A stretch of 64,000 nt of DNA from Marivibrio halodurans (GCF_017963645.1 NZ_JAGMWN010000002.1:62001-126000), one strand, 5' to 3'. Positions 1 to 8,716 are shown, counted from the stretch's first letter. Translations and numbers: made by a program. The notes: generated by a model from the sequence alone, not told the origin.

Positions 1-796
1 CATAGAAGATGGTGACGCCCTGATCCTTGAGAATCGCGCAGACCGATTTCGGGTCCGGCGGCCCCTCCAGCAGCACCGCCGTCGCGCCGACCGCCATCGG
101 GAAGGTCAGGCCGTTGCCCAGGCCATAGGCGAAGAACAGCTTGGCCGCGGAGAAGACGATATCGTCCTCCCGGATGCCGAGGATCGGCAGGGCATAGAGC
201 TCGGCCGTATCGGACAGATGGCTGTGCAGATGCACGGCGCCCTTCGGCTTGCCCGTGGTGCCGGAGGTATAGAGCCAGAAGCAGATATCGTCGGCCCGCG
301 TCGGGGCGGTTTCGAACGTCGCCGGCTGGTCCGCCAGCGCGTCGGAGAGCAGGATATGCCCGCCCGCATCCGCGCCGGAGACGATCACCGTCTCCAGATA
401 GCGATGGGTGCCGATATGGCTCTCGAACTGCGGCAGCAACGGCTCGGAGACGATCAGCGCGCGCGCCCGGCTGTCCTCCAGCATGAAGTCGTAATCCTCG
501 GCCGTCAGCCGTGTATTGACCGGGATCGGCACGATACCGGCCTTGATCGCGCCGAGGAAGGCCGCGGGAAAATCCACCGTGTCCGTCATGCACATCAGGA
601 CCCGGTCGTCGGCCCGGATACCGCGCGCCGTCAGGAGATTGGCGACCCGGCAGGCGCGTGCCTCCAGATCGGCATAGCTATGGGGGCCGTCCTTGTCGAT
701 GAAGGCAGTCTTGTCGCCGCGGCCGGCCTTCAGGTTGCGGCCGATCAGGTCGTCGGCGGCGTTGTAGGGGGCGCCGACGCTTTGTTCACTCGCCAT
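1..796 (-). CDS. Benzoate-CoA ligase (N-terminal part, cut by window edge)
   Basis: An ANL-superfamily ligase that activates an aryl acid, most likely benzoate, to its CoA thioester with ATP; this would be the entry step for the box pathway. About 265 residues are visible from the ATG at 796. The AMP-binding loop YTSGTTGKPKG lies at residues 176-186, and the stretch KLFFAYGLGNGLTFP is typical of benzoate-CoA ligases. The C-terminal half lies beyond position 1. It is followed upstream by DUF4863 and flavodoxin genes on the same strand, and the divergent neighbours are boxR-boxC-boxB, which supports benzoate as substrate. 4-Hydroxybenzoate or another benzoate analogue cannot be excluded. Confidence 0.88.
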   Translation of the reverse strand, partial: MASEQSVGAPYNAADDLIGRNLKAGRGDKTAFIDKDGPHSYADLEARACRVANLLTARGIRADDRVLMCMTDTVDFPAAFLGAIKAGIVPIPVNTRLTAEDYDFMLEDSRARALIVSEPLLPQFESHIGTHRYLETVIVSGADAGGHILLSDALADQPATFETAPTRADDICFWLYTSGTTGKPKGAVHLHSHLSDTAELYALPILGIREDDIVFSAAKLFFAYGLGNGLTFPMAVGATAVLLEGPPDPKSVCAILKDQGVTIFY

Positions 797-999
797 GGGG
801 TCGTTTCCTGCTTCTCTCTTGATATCCCTCGCCAAGCGGAATGGCGCCTGCCCCGTTCTCGGGGCGGCGGGTGCGCCATCCGTCCCAGGCGGCCTTGGTC
901 CGTGCGGTCTTGGCGGCGATGTCGCGCCGGGACCGTTCTTATGATCTTGGAGGGCGTGGCGGGGTCCCCCGTCCGTCCCCGGGTCGCCGTGCGGCGCGG

Positions 1000-1485
1000 T
1001 TACTTGCCCTTGGTGAAGGCGATCTCGCCTTCGGGCAGAAGATAGAGGACGATCGCCTCGCCCTCGGAAATCGTCGGATGATGCGCCGTGCCGGGCTCAT
1101 AGACCAGCCAGCCCTCGCCCCGGCCGTCGAACTTGGCGTCCGGCTCCAACGGCACGATCATGTCGATCTCGCCCTTGGGGTGGCCATGATGCGGGCCGGC
1201 CAAATCGCGATAGCGCACGACGTCGACGGAGAAACCGTGCGTTTCCGGCCCCGGCTTCACCGGCCGGCCGAAGCGAATACCGCCCATCTCGCGCTCGCCC
1301 AGCCAGCCTTCGTCCATGCCCCGCCGGCAGGTGTCGGCGAGGCGCTGGAAGGTCTCGCTTCCCGGCGGGAAGGTATCGTTCAGGAACCGGTCGAGATCGG
1401 CGTCGAGCGGCTTGTCCGCGATCCGCGCCGTGATCTCCGCGACCGTCGATTTAAGGGTTTCCGCCGCGGCGGTTCCGGTCGTCAT
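1000..1485 (-). CDS. DUF4863 (PnbB-like) family protein
   Basis: A 161-residue soluble protein matching the DUF4863 family, whose studied member PnbB is a p-hydroxylaminobenzoate lyase. Visible family-like features are an N-terminal helical part, the His-rich stretch GPHHGHPKGEIDMIVPL (about residues 97-113) and a cupin-like C-terminal part with EPGTAHHPTISEG. It lies between the benzoate-CoA ligase and the flavodoxin on the same strand. I infer an accessory role in aromatic-acid metabolism; its reaction here is unknown, because nothing else in the cluster points to nitroaromatic substrates. Confidence 0.75.
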   Translation of the reverse strand: MTTGTAAAETLKSTVAEITARIADKPLDADLDRFLNDTFPPGSETFQRLADTCRRGMDEGWLGEREMGGIRFGRPVKPGPETHGFSVDVVRYRDLAGPHHGHPKGEIDMIVPLEPDAKFDGRGEGWLVYEPGTAHHPTISEGEAIVLYLLPEGEIAFTKGK

Positions 1486-1546
1486 GCGTTCATCCTCCTG
1501 TTCCGGTTCGGGCGGCGCGGGATGAGGGGGCGGAAGGTACGGGCGT

Positions 1547-2011
1547 TCACGCCGCTTCCATCAGCGTATCGTACCATTCGGCCGCCCAGTCGGCCGCCAC
1601 GTCCTCCGGCAGCGTGCCTTCGGAGGCGTTGTGCTTCATCACCTCCCCGATCCGCCGCGCGCCGAGCTTCGACAGCATCTCGTCGAATTGCTTGCCGCCA
1701 AAGCAGAAGGTCTGCGCATAGGTCATGTCGCCCAGCGCGAACACGCCATAGCGCACGGCGCTCAGGTCCGGGGCGTCCTTGTCCAGCGATTCGATGAAGG
1801 CATGGCCGTTGTCCGGTACGTCGCCGCTGCCATAGGTGGAGGTGCAGATGATGAAGGTGCCGCCGCCGGAGAGCGCGGCCGAATCGAGATCGTCCATCAG
1901 TTCGATTTCCGCCTCCAGGCCCTTGTCGTTCAGGACCTCGGCGATCTCGTCCGCCACCAACTCGGCCGTTCCGGTCATCGTACCGACCAAAATCGTTACC
2001 TTATCCGACAT
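1547..2011 (-). CDS. Flavodoxin (MioC/CysJ-type)
   Basis: A single-domain FMN flavodoxin of 154 residues, presumably an electron carrier. The FMN phosphate loop is GTMTGTAE near the N-terminus, followed by TSTYGSGDVPDNG and by FALGDMTYAQTFCFGGKQFD, the three FMN-contacting loops of MioC and sulfite-reductase-type flavodoxins. I start at the ATG at 2011, preceded by GGAGACTTGGACGGG; an in-frame TTG lies three codons upstream. It is divergent from boxR, and the BoxR-type site at 2079-2092 sits in the shared intergenic region. With the reductase at 6529 it could supply electrons to BoxB in place of BoxA (inference). Confidence 0.85.
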   Translation of the reverse strand: MSDKVTILVGTMTGTAELVADEIAEVLNDKGLEAEIELMDDLDSAALSGGGTFIICTSTYGSGDVPDNGHAFIESLDKDAPDLSAVRYGVFALGDMTYAQTFCFGGKQFDEMLSKLGARRIGEVMKHNASEGTLPEDVAADWAAEWYDTLMEAA

Positions 2012-2060
2012 CCCGTCCAAGTCTCCGCTTGTTCAAAATAACGGCGCCCGGCCGCTATCG

Positions 2061-2092
2061 TGGGCAGGGCATTGGGTGTGCAATATAATGCA
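2061..2092 (+). promoter_or_regulatory. boxR promoter with BoxR/BzdR-type operator
   Basis: TGCA-ATATAA-TGCA at 2079-2092 matches the TGCA repeats spaced by 6 bp described for BzdR/BoxR operators. A perfect -10 box TATAAT (2084-2089) lies inside it, with a weak -35 TGGGCA at 2061-2066 and a 17-bp spacer. Binding would block the promoter. Transcription would start near 2096, downstream of the ATG at 2092, so that ATG cannot be the boxR start on this promoter. Confidence 0.7.
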
Positions 2093-2169
2093 TGTCACCC
2101 GTTCTGAAAAGCACCATACTGCACAAGCTCTCTTGCGCGGCGCGACGATTCGCTGCACCGTGCCGCCCC

Positions 2170-3069
2170 ATGAGCGAACGGCGTGTCAAGGACGAGGCGG
2201 ACAGCGAGCTCGCCGATTATCTGGCCAAGCTCGGCGCGCGCGTTCGCGATGCCCGGGCGAAGCGGGGCATGGCGCGTCGTATTCTGGCACGGGATTCCGG
2301 CGTTTCCGAACGATATCTGGCGCAGTTGGAAGGGGGGACCGGCAATCCCTCCATCGCGGTGCTGCGCCAGATCGCGTCGGCCGTCGATTATCCGCTGGCC
2401 GACCTGATCGCCGGCACGGTGACGGCGGAAGGCGCGCTGGGGGAGATCGTCGATCTTCTCCAGGGTGTGGAGCCCGCGCGCCTGCCTGGCATCCGCGCGG
2501 CGATCGAGCGCCACCTGGAAGGCGGGGAACAGGCGAACAAGCGCCAGCGGATCGCCCTGATCGGCCTGCGGGGGGCCGGAAAATCGACCCTCGGCCGGCT
2601 GCTCGCGGCGCGTCTCGACCTGCCCTTCGTCGAGCTTAACCGGATCGTGGAGCGCGACTACGGCGGCAGCATCGGGGAAATCCTGGCGCTGAGCGGCCAG
2701 CCGGCCTTCCGGCGGTACGAGCGGCGCGCGCTGGAATCCGCCCTGCGCGAGCATGACCGGGTGGTGATCTCGACCGGCGGTGGTATCGTTTCCGAGCCCG
2801 CGACCTTCGGCCTGCTGCTCGATCACTGCCATACGGTCTGGATCAAGGCGTCGCCCGAGGAGCATATGAACCGGGTGATCGATCAGGGCGACCTGCGCCC
2901 CATGGCCCGCAACGACGAGGCGATGGAGGACCTGAAGGCGATCCTGGCCGCGCGGGAATCGAGCTATCGCCGCGCCGACGCCTCGATCGACACGTCGGGT
3001 CAGACGATCGAGGAAAGCCTCGCCGCCCTCGTCGCGGCGGTGAAGCCGATGCTGGCCCGGGCGATCTAG
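2170..3069 (+). CDS. boxR: BoxR/BzdR-type transcriptional repressor (XRE HTH + shikimate-kinase-like domain)
   Basis: Repressor of benzoyl-CoA catabolic genes; family members respond to benzoyl-CoA. The 299-residue product has an XRE helix-turn-helix at about residues 20-80 (ARDSGVSERYLAQLEGG), a linker, and a shikimate-kinase-like domain starting with a Walker A motif GLRGAGKST at 132-140. This two-domain layout is diagnostic for the family. I chose the ATG at 2170 (MSERRVKDE) over the in-frame ATG at 2092, because 2092 overlaps the operator and lies upstream of the predicted transcript start. It is followed by boxC after about 225 bp that hold a second operator. Confidence 0.9.
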   Translation: MSERRVKDEADSELADYLAKLGARVRDARAKRGMARRILARDSGVSERYLAQLEGGTGNPSIAVLRQIASAVDYPLADLIAGTVTAEGALGEIVDLLQGVEPARLPGIRAAIERHLEGGEQANKRQRIALIGLRGAGKSTLGRLLAARLDLPFVELNRIVERDYGGSIGEILALSGQPAFRRYERRALESALREHDRVVISTGGGIVSEPATFGLLLDHCHTVWIKASPEEHMNRVIDQGDLRPMARNDEAMEDLKAILAARESSYRRADASIDTSGQTIEESLAALVAAVKPMLARAI

Positions 3070-3197
3070 GCTCCTCTTCTTTCCCAGGATTTGTCGGTGG
3101 GTGGCGGCCCGGTCCCGTGCGGGTTTCGGCCGCCTTCACCCCTGCCTTGTTCATGGAGAAAGGGCAGGCAAGGCGAGGGCGGTACGCACAATAATTC

Positions 3198-3229
3198 TTG
3201 AATCCGCCCAAGACATGCATTATAGTGCA
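3198..3229 (+). promoter_or_regulatory. boxC promoter with BoxR/BzdR-type operator
   Basis: TGCA-TTATAG-TGCA at 3216-3229 repeats the layout of the site before boxR. It overlaps a -10 box TATAGT (3221-3226); a -35 box TTGAAT lies at 3198-3203 with a 17-bp spacer. Two further TGCA words follow at 3254-3257 and 3259-3262. The layout implies that BoxR represses boxC and boxB and also its own gene. Confidence 0.75.
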
Positions 3230-3294
3230 TAAGGGTGAAGCCAAGGAACGGCATGCACTGCAACAGTCCGTTCCGGGAAAGAAAGGGATCGGGA

Positions 3295-4998
3295 ATGACC
3301 GCTCACGCAGCCGAGGCGCCGGCGACCGCCGCGCAGCCCGCCACCGCGAACATCGTCACCTACGACCGCGACCCGTCGGAATACCGGCATTGGTCCTATG
3401 AGGTCGACGGCGAGATCGCGACCATGAAGCTGACCGTCGACGAGGACGGCGGTATCCGCCCGGGCTACAAGCTCAAGCTCAACTCCTACGACCTGGGCGT
3501 GGATATCGAGCTCAACGACGCGCTGAACCGCATCCGGTTCGAGAATCCGACCGTCAAGACGGCGATCGTCACCTCCGGGCTGGACCGGATGTTCTGCGCG
3601 GGCGCCAACATCTACATGCTCGGCACCTCCAGCCACGGCTGGAAGGTCAATTTCTGTAAGTTCACGAACGAAACCCGCAACGGCATGGAGGACAGCTCCA
3701 AGCATGAGGGGTTGAAGTTCCTGGCGGCCTGCAACGGCACGACGGCCGGCGGCGGCTACGAACTCGCGCTCGCCTGCGACGAGATCTTCCTGATCGATGA
3801 CCGCTCCAGCGCCGTCAGCCTGCCGGAGGTGCCGCTGCTCGGCGTGCTGCCGGGCACGGGCGGCCTGACCCGCGTCACCGACAAGCGTAAGGTGCGCCGC
3901 GATCTGGCCGATGTCTTCTGCACCTCCGAGGAGGGTGTTCGCGGCAAGAAGGCGAAGGATTGGGGGCTGGTCGACGACATCGCGCCCAAGCAGAATTTCG
4001 ACGAGAAGGTCCGCGCGCGCGCCGAGGAGCTGGCCGCGACCAGCATCCGTCCCAGCGACGCGGAAGGTGTCGCCTGGACCAAGGTCGCCCGCGACATGCG
4101 CGACGACGGCTATGGCTACCGCTATGTCGACGTGACGCTGGACGAGGCGACGCGCGTCGTCACCCTGACCGTGAAGGCGCCGGAGAGCGACCCGCCCGCC
4201 GACGGCGAGGCCGCGCGGGCCCAGGGCGTGGATTTCTGGCCGCTCGCCATGGCGCGGGAGCTGGAGGACGCGATCCTCATGCTCCGCACCAATCACGAGA
4301 GCTTCGGCATGTGGCACCTCAAGACCGAGGGCGATGCCGAGAAGGTCATGGCCCATGACGCCTTCCTGGCGGAGCAGGGTCGCGATCACTGGTTCCTGCG
4401 GGAGACGCTGGGCTTCCTGCGGCGCACGCTGCAGCGGGTGGATGTGACCTCGCGCTCGCTCTTCGCGATCATCGAGGAAGGCTCCTGCTTCGCGGGCACG
4501 CTTCTGGAACTCGCGCTGGCGGCGGACCGCAGCTACATGCTCGACCTGCCGGACGACCCCGATGCCGCGCCGACGATCCGCCTCAGCGCGATGAATTTCG
4601 GGCCGCTGCCGGGTGTCGATGACCGCACGCGCCTACAGAACCGTTTCCATGAGGATGCGGATACCGTGGCCGCGCTGGAGAAGCGCGTCGGCGAGGCGAT
4701 GGCGGCCGAGGCGGCGAACGAGGCCGGTCTCGTCACCTTCATTCCCGACGATCTGGATTGGAAGGACGAGATCCGCATCGCCACCGAGGAGCGCGTCAGT
4801 CTTTCGCCCGACGCGCTGACCGGCATGGAGGCCAATCTGCGCTTCCCCACCAATGAGACCATGCTGACCCGGGTCTTCGGGCGCCTCAGCGCCTGGCAGA
4901 ACTGGATCTTCATCCGGCCGAACGCGGTCGGGGAGAAGGGCGCGTTGAAACTGTTCGGCTCGGGCTCGAAGGCCGACTTCGACTGGAAGAGGGTGTAA
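3295..4998 (+). CDS. boxC: Benzoyl-CoA-dihydrodiol lyase / 2,3-epoxybenzoyl-CoA dihydrolase
   Basis: Ring-cleaving enzyme of the aerobic benzoyl-CoA pathway: it hydrolyses 2,3-epoxybenzoyl-CoA to 3,4-dehydroadipyl-CoA semialdehyde and formate. The product is 567 residues, the usual BoxC size, with a crotonase-type N-terminal half. Recognisable stretches are SGLDRMFCAGANIYML and CNGTTAGGGYELALACDE (oxyanion-hole region), with a second crotonase-like half (CFAGTLLELALAADRSYML). I start at the ATG at 3295, preceded by the purine-rich GAAAGGGATCGGGA; an in-frame ATG at 3235 lies almost on the predicted transcript start. boxB follows after 5 bp. Confidence 0.95.
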   Translation: MTAHAAEAPATAAQPATANIVTYDRDPSEYRHWSYEVDGEIATMKLTVDEDGGIRPGYKLKLNSYDLGVDIELNDALNRIRFENPTVKTAIVTSGLDRMFCAGANIYMLGTSSHGWKVNFCKFTNETRNGMEDSSKHEGLKFLAACNGTTAGGGYELALACDEIFLIDDRSSAVSLPEVPLLGVLPGTGGLTRVTDKRKVRRDLADVFCTSEEGVRGKKAKDWGLVDDIAPKQNFDEKVRARAEELAATSIRPSDAEGVAWTKVARDMRDDGYGYRYVDVTLDEATRVVTLTVKAPESDPPADGEAARAQGVDFWPLAMARELEDAILMLRTNHESFGMWHLKTEGDAEKVMAHDAFLAEQGRDHWFLRETLGFLRRTLQRVDVTSRSLFAIIEEGSCFAGTLLELALAADRSYMLDLPDDPDAAPTIRLSAMNFGPLPGVDDRTRLQNRFHEDADTVAALEKRVGEAMAAEAANEAGLVTFIPDDLDWKDEIRIATEERVSLSPDALTGMEANLRFPTNETMLTRVFGRLSAWQNWIFIRPNAVGEKGALKLFGSGSKADFDWKRV

Positions 4999-5003
4999 GC
5001 GAC

Positions 5004-6428
5004 ATGTCGATCAACTATCAGGAACGCATCCCCAATAACGTCAATCTGTCGACGGACCGGGCCTTGCAGCGCGCGCTGGAGCATTGGCAGCCGCATTTCC
5101 TGGACTGGTGGACGGATATGGGGCCGGAAGGTTTCCAGGCGTCCGACGTCTATCTGCGTACCGCGACCTCGGTCGATGCCAAGGGCTGGGCCACCTTCGG
5201 CCATGTGAAGATGCCGGACTATCGCTGGGGCATCTTCCTGGCCGATCAGGAGAAGGACCGCGCGATCGGCTTCGGCGACGAATTCGGCAAGCCGGTCTGG
5301 CAGGACGTTCCGGGCGAGCACCGCGCGGCGCTGCGTAACCTGATCGTGACCCAGGGCGACACCGAGCCCGCCTCGGTCGAGCAGCAGCGCATGCTGGGCC
5401 AGACCTGCCCGTCGCTTTACGATCTGCGCAATCTCTTCCAGGTCAATGTGGAGGAGGGGCGTCACCTCTGGGCCATGGTCTATCTGCTGCACGCCCATTT
5501 CGGCCGCCAGGGCCGCGAGGAGGCCGAGGAGCTTCTGCACCGTCATTCCGGCGATCAGGATAACCCGCGTATCCTCGGCACCTTCAACGAGCCGATCGAC
5601 GACTGGCTCAGCTTCTTCATGTTCACCTACTTCACGGATCGCGACGGCAAGTTCCAGCTCAAGTCGCTGGCCGAAAGCTCGTTCGACCCGCTGGCGCGCA
5701 CCTGCCAGTTCATGCTGACCGAGGAAGCGCACCACATGTTCGTGGGCGAGACCGGCATCGGCCGCATCATCAAGCGTGCGCTGGAGGTGATGAAGGAAGC
5801 CGGCACCGACGATCCGGAGGCCGTGCGCAAGGCGGGGGCGATCGATCTGCCGTTGCTTCAGCGCTATGTGAACTTCTGGTTCTCCAGCTGCATGGATCTG
5901 TTCGGTTCGGAGAAGTCGTCGAACGCGGCCGCGTATTTCGCCAGCGGCCTCAAGGGCCGGCCGGACGAGGCCAGCTTCGAGGATCATGTCCTTCTCGACG
6001 CGACCTACGACCTGACCGTTCCCGACGGCAACGGCGGCGCCACGGTGGAGAGCGCGCCGGCGCGTAACGCGGTCAACGAGATGGTCCGGCAGGCCTATGT
6101 GAAGGACTGCATGATGGGCGTCATCCGCTGGAACCGCCTGATCAAGAAGGCCGGCTTCGACTTCGAGATCACGCTGCCCTCGACCCGTTTCCGCCGGTCG
6201 GTCGGCCCCTGGCAGGGGCATACGACGGATCCGGAGGGCAATCCGATCGCGGACGAGCAGTTCGAGCGGATGCGCACCACGTGGCTGCCGACCGAATCCG
6301 ACCGGGCCTATGTGAAAAGCCTGATGCATCAGGTGATCGAGCCCGGCAAGATGGCGGGGTGGATCGCGCCGCCGGATCGCGGTATCGACTCCAAGCCGGT
6401 CGATTACGAATATGTGCGGATCAACTGA
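5004..6428 (+). CDS. boxB: Benzoyl-CoA 2,3-epoxidase, oxygenase subunit BoxB
   Basis: Diiron oxygenase that epoxidises benzoyl-CoA. The 474-residue length is that of the family. The expected iron ligands can be placed: E121, E151 and H154 (in EEGRHLW), D212, E241 and H244 (in TEEAHHMF), each one residue beyond the published positions of the Azoarcus enzyme as I recall them. It lies 5 bp after boxC, so the two are surely cotranscribed. The next gene is an adrenodoxin-reductase-like flavoprotein 100 bp downstream. BoxB needs a reductase partner, normally BoxA; no BoxA is visible here. A GC-rich hairpin at 6454-6484 with a nearby T4 may give partial termination. Confidence 0.95.
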   Translation: MSINYQERIPNNVNLSTDRALQRALEHWQPHFLDWWTDMGPEGFQASDVYLRTATSVDAKGWATFGHVKMPDYRWGIFLADQEKDRAIGFGDEFGKPVWQDVPGEHRAALRNLIVTQGDTEPASVEQQRMLGQTCPSLYDLRNLFQVNVEEGRHLWAMVYLLHAHFGRQGREEAEELLHRHSGDQDNPRILGTFNEPIDDWLSFFMFTYFTDRDGKFQLKSLAESSFDPLARTCQFMLTEEAHHMFVGETGIGRIIKRALEVMKEAGTDDPEAVRKAGAIDLPLLQRYVNFWFSSCMDLFGSEKSSNAAAYFASGLKGRPDEASFEDHVLLDATYDLTVPDGNGGATVESAPARNAVNEMVRQAYVKDCMMGVIRWNRLIKKAGFDFEITLPSTRFRRSVGPWQGHTTDPEGNPIADEQFERMRTTWLPTESDRAYVKSLMHQVIEPGKMAGWIAPPDRGIDSKPVDYEYVRIN

Positions 6429-6528
6429 TCGGCACGATCGTCGCTAGGGCCCTCGCCGTCCCCGGTCCGCGATCGGGGGCGGCGGTGCCTTTTCGCGATG
6501 CAGGGTTGGGTTTCGGGACGTAACGCGC

Positions 6529-7818
6529 ATGTCTTCCCTAAAAATCGCCATCGTCGGCAGCGGCCCAGCCGGCTGCTATGTCGCCGAGCGTCTCGGCCGC
6601 AAGGCCAAGGGCGCGGTGGAGGTCGATCTGTTCGACCGCCTGCCGACCCCTTTCGGCCTCGTCCGTTCGGGCGTGGCGCCGGATCATCAGACGACCAAGG
6701 CGGCCAATCGCGTGATGGCCAAGGCGTTGGAGAAGCCGGAGGTGCGCTTCCTCGGTAATGTCGCCATCGGTCGCGATCTGTCGCTGGACGATCTGCGCGC
6801 CGCCTATGACGCGGTGGTCCTGGCGACGGGCGCGGCGAGCGACCGACCGATGGGCGTGCCGGGCGAGGATTTGCCGGGTGTCATCGGCTCCGGCCGGTTC
6901 ACCCGCTGGTACAATGATCATCCCGACGCGGCGGCGGATGTGCCGGACCTGTCCACCGTGCGGCGCGTCGTCGTCGTCGGTAACGGCAATGTGGCGATCG
7001 ACGTCGCGCGGCTCTTCTCAAAGACGCCGGCGGAGTTGGAAGGCTCCGACCTTTCGCCGGAGGCGAGCCGCGCGCTTGCCGAGGCGCCGGTGGAGGAGAT
7101 CGTGATCGTCGGTCGGCGCGACGCGCTCAACGCCAAGTTCACGCCGACGGAGATCGGCGAGCTTGGCACGTTGGAAAATGCCGCCGTGCGGGTTCGCGCC
7201 GGGGACGTGGCGTCGGATGGGGAGGGCGCGCTCAATTCCCAAGCCTATGAGATACTGAAGGGCTATGCGGGCGAAACGCGCTCGGCGCCAATCACCATCC
7301 GCTTCGCCTTTCACCTTGAACCGGCGGCGGTCGTGGCGGGCGCGGACGGCCGGGTCGCGGCCATGCGTTTCCATAGAACCGAGGTTCGAGACGGTAAGGC
7401 CATGGCGACGCGGGAGACGGTCGATTTGCCCGCCGATCTGGTCGTGTCCTGCATCGGCTATGTCAGCGAGGACTGTGGTGCCGTGCCGACGACGGGCGGG
7501 CGGCTGGCGAACGAGGGCGGGCTGATCGAGCCCGGCCTCTATGTCGTCGGCTGGGCCAAGCGCGGCCCCAGCGGCACGATCGGCACCAATCGGCCGGAGG
7601 CGCACGGCGTTGCCGACCGTATCCTGGACGAGGTTTCGGCCGGGGACCGCCCCGGTCGCGCGGCGATCATCCCGCGCCTGGAGGAAGCGGGGCATGTCAC
7701 CGTCGATTTCGCGGCCTGGGGCCGTATCGACGCGGCGGAATCCGCCCGCGCCGGCGACGGACGCGTGCGGCACAAGTTCGCCGCGCTCGAGGATCTGCTG
7801 GCGGCGGCGCGCGGCTGA
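6529..7818 (+). CDS. Adrenodoxin/ferredoxin-NADP+ reductase-like flavoprotein (FprA type)
   Basis: FAD- and NADPH-binding reductase of 429 residues that would pass electrons from NADPH to a small carrier. The FAD Rossmann motif GSGPAG is at residues 10-15, followed by DRLPTPFGLVRSGVAPDH. The NADP-binding part contains VVVGNGNVAIDVARLF, and the C-terminal FAD motif is VGWAKRGPSGTIGTNRPEA; this order is that of adrenodoxin-reductase-type enzymes. It lies directly downstream of boxB and is likely its electron donor together with the flavodoxin at 1547-2011, replacing BoxA (inference). It has no iron-sulfur ferredoxin domain. Confidence 0.88.
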   Translation: MSSLKIAIVGSGPAGCYVAERLGRKAKGAVEVDLFDRLPTPFGLVRSGVAPDHQTTKAANRVMAKALEKPEVRFLGNVAIGRDLSLDDLRAAYDAVVLATGAASDRPMGVPGEDLPGVIGSGRFTRWYNDHPDAAADVPDLSTVRRVVVVGNGNVAIDVARLFSKTPAELEGSDLSPEASRALAEAPVEEIVIVGRRDALNAKFTPTEIGELGTLENAAVRVRAGDVASDGEGALNSQAYEILKGYAGETRSAPITIRFAFHLEPAAVVAGADGRVAAMRFHRTEVRDGKAMATRETVDLPADLVVSCIGYVSEDCGAVPTTGGRLANEGGLIEPGLYVVGWAKRGPSGTIGTNRPEAHGVADRILDEVSAGDRPGRAAIIPRLEEAGHVTVDFAAWGRIDAAESARAGDGRVRHKFAALEDLLAAARG

Positions 7819-7891
7819 GGCACGTTCGCTCGACGCGCGGGGTATGGAGGGGTAGGCTGACGCTTCTCCCTCTCGTATTAGGTTCGTGACC

Positions 7892-8701
7892 ATGACAACC
7901 GCCGATCCCGGCGCGCCGACGGCTCATTTCAACGCGGATGCGGATATCGTGCCGGCGGCGCTCGCCGGGGCGGATGTGCGCATATTCCTTCAGCCGGACG
8001 AGACGGTCGAGACCCGCCGTTCCACCGAGACCTATATCGAGGCGCTGGATCTGCCGCATCTGATCATCCGTGACGGGGAGATGTGGGCGACCCAGCGCAA
8101 CGCCGTGGCCGAACCCGGGCGGCCGGGGCGGGTCGCGAAGAATTTCTTCTCCTATTTCACCGGCCTGGATATCTTCGCCAACGTTATCTACACGGACGAT
8201 TCGGCCATCGCGAAGACGGTCGAGGCGCAGATCATGTCGACCGGCCGCTACAAGCGCCTGCGCTGGGCCGCGCGCGGGCGCTTCGAGCCGGTCTATGACA
8301 GCCGGGAGCCGGAAGCCCTGGACCGCTATATCGCGGCGATCGAGAAATGCAGCCGCTTCAAGATGCGCATCGACATGGAGGACGGGACGATCCAGATTCA
8401 CCCGGTCGTTTATCCGTTCTATTTTCCGCGTTTGAACGACATCCAGGTCGATACGGAAATTCAGTATTTCCCCAGTTTCATGCGGGATAGCCGCGCCGAA
8501 TTCCTCGGCCTCCTGGACACCAACGTGGAGATGTTCCGGGATCACGCCAACCCGGCGACGCGCGAGAAGGGCGTCCAGGTTCGGGCCCCCGGTTTCTGCG
8601 CCTTCTATCGGATGCGGAAAGGGGCGATGGGGCGTCGAATATACGATATTCCCAGCCGCCCCGAACGCCGGTTCGAGCGGATTATCGTCTTCGCCGAATA
8701 G
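7892..8701 (+). CDS. Hypothetical protein at end of box cluster
   Basis: A 269-residue soluble protein that I do not recognise. It has no signal peptide or membrane segment. It is rich in aromatic and charged residues (FFSYFTGLDIFANVIY; HPVVYPFYFPRLNDIQVD). I start at the ATG at 7892; an in-frame GTG is two codons upstream. It lies 73 bp after the reductase gene on the same strand, so it may belong to the box transcript, but nothing in the sequence ties it to benzoyl-CoA chemistry. Composition is like that of its neighbours and the reading frame is intact. Confidence 0.75.
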   Translation: MTTADPGAPTAHFNADADIVPAALAGADVRIFLQPDETVETRRSTETYIEALDLPHLIIRDGEMWATQRNAVAEPGRPGRVAKNFFSYFTGLDIFANVIYTDDSAIAKTVEAQIMSTGRYKRLRWAARGRFEPVYDSREPEALDRYIAAIEKCSRFKMRIDMEDGTIQIHPVVYPFYFPRLNDIQVDTEIQYFPSFMRDSRAEFLGLLDTNVEMFRDHANPATREKGVQVRAPGFCAFYRMRKGAMGRRIYDIPSRPERRFERIIVFAE

Positions 8702-8716
8702 CCGCGTGGACGACGA

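Noticed and set aside
2092-2169. Upstream ATG of boxR adding 26 residues
   Set aside because: It overlaps the operator and lies before the predicted transcript start; the added residues are not typical of the family.
4533-6329. A 598-codon open frame on the minus strand over boxB
   Set aside because: It is antisense to a clear BoxB and has no family motif; long antisense frames are expected at this GC content.
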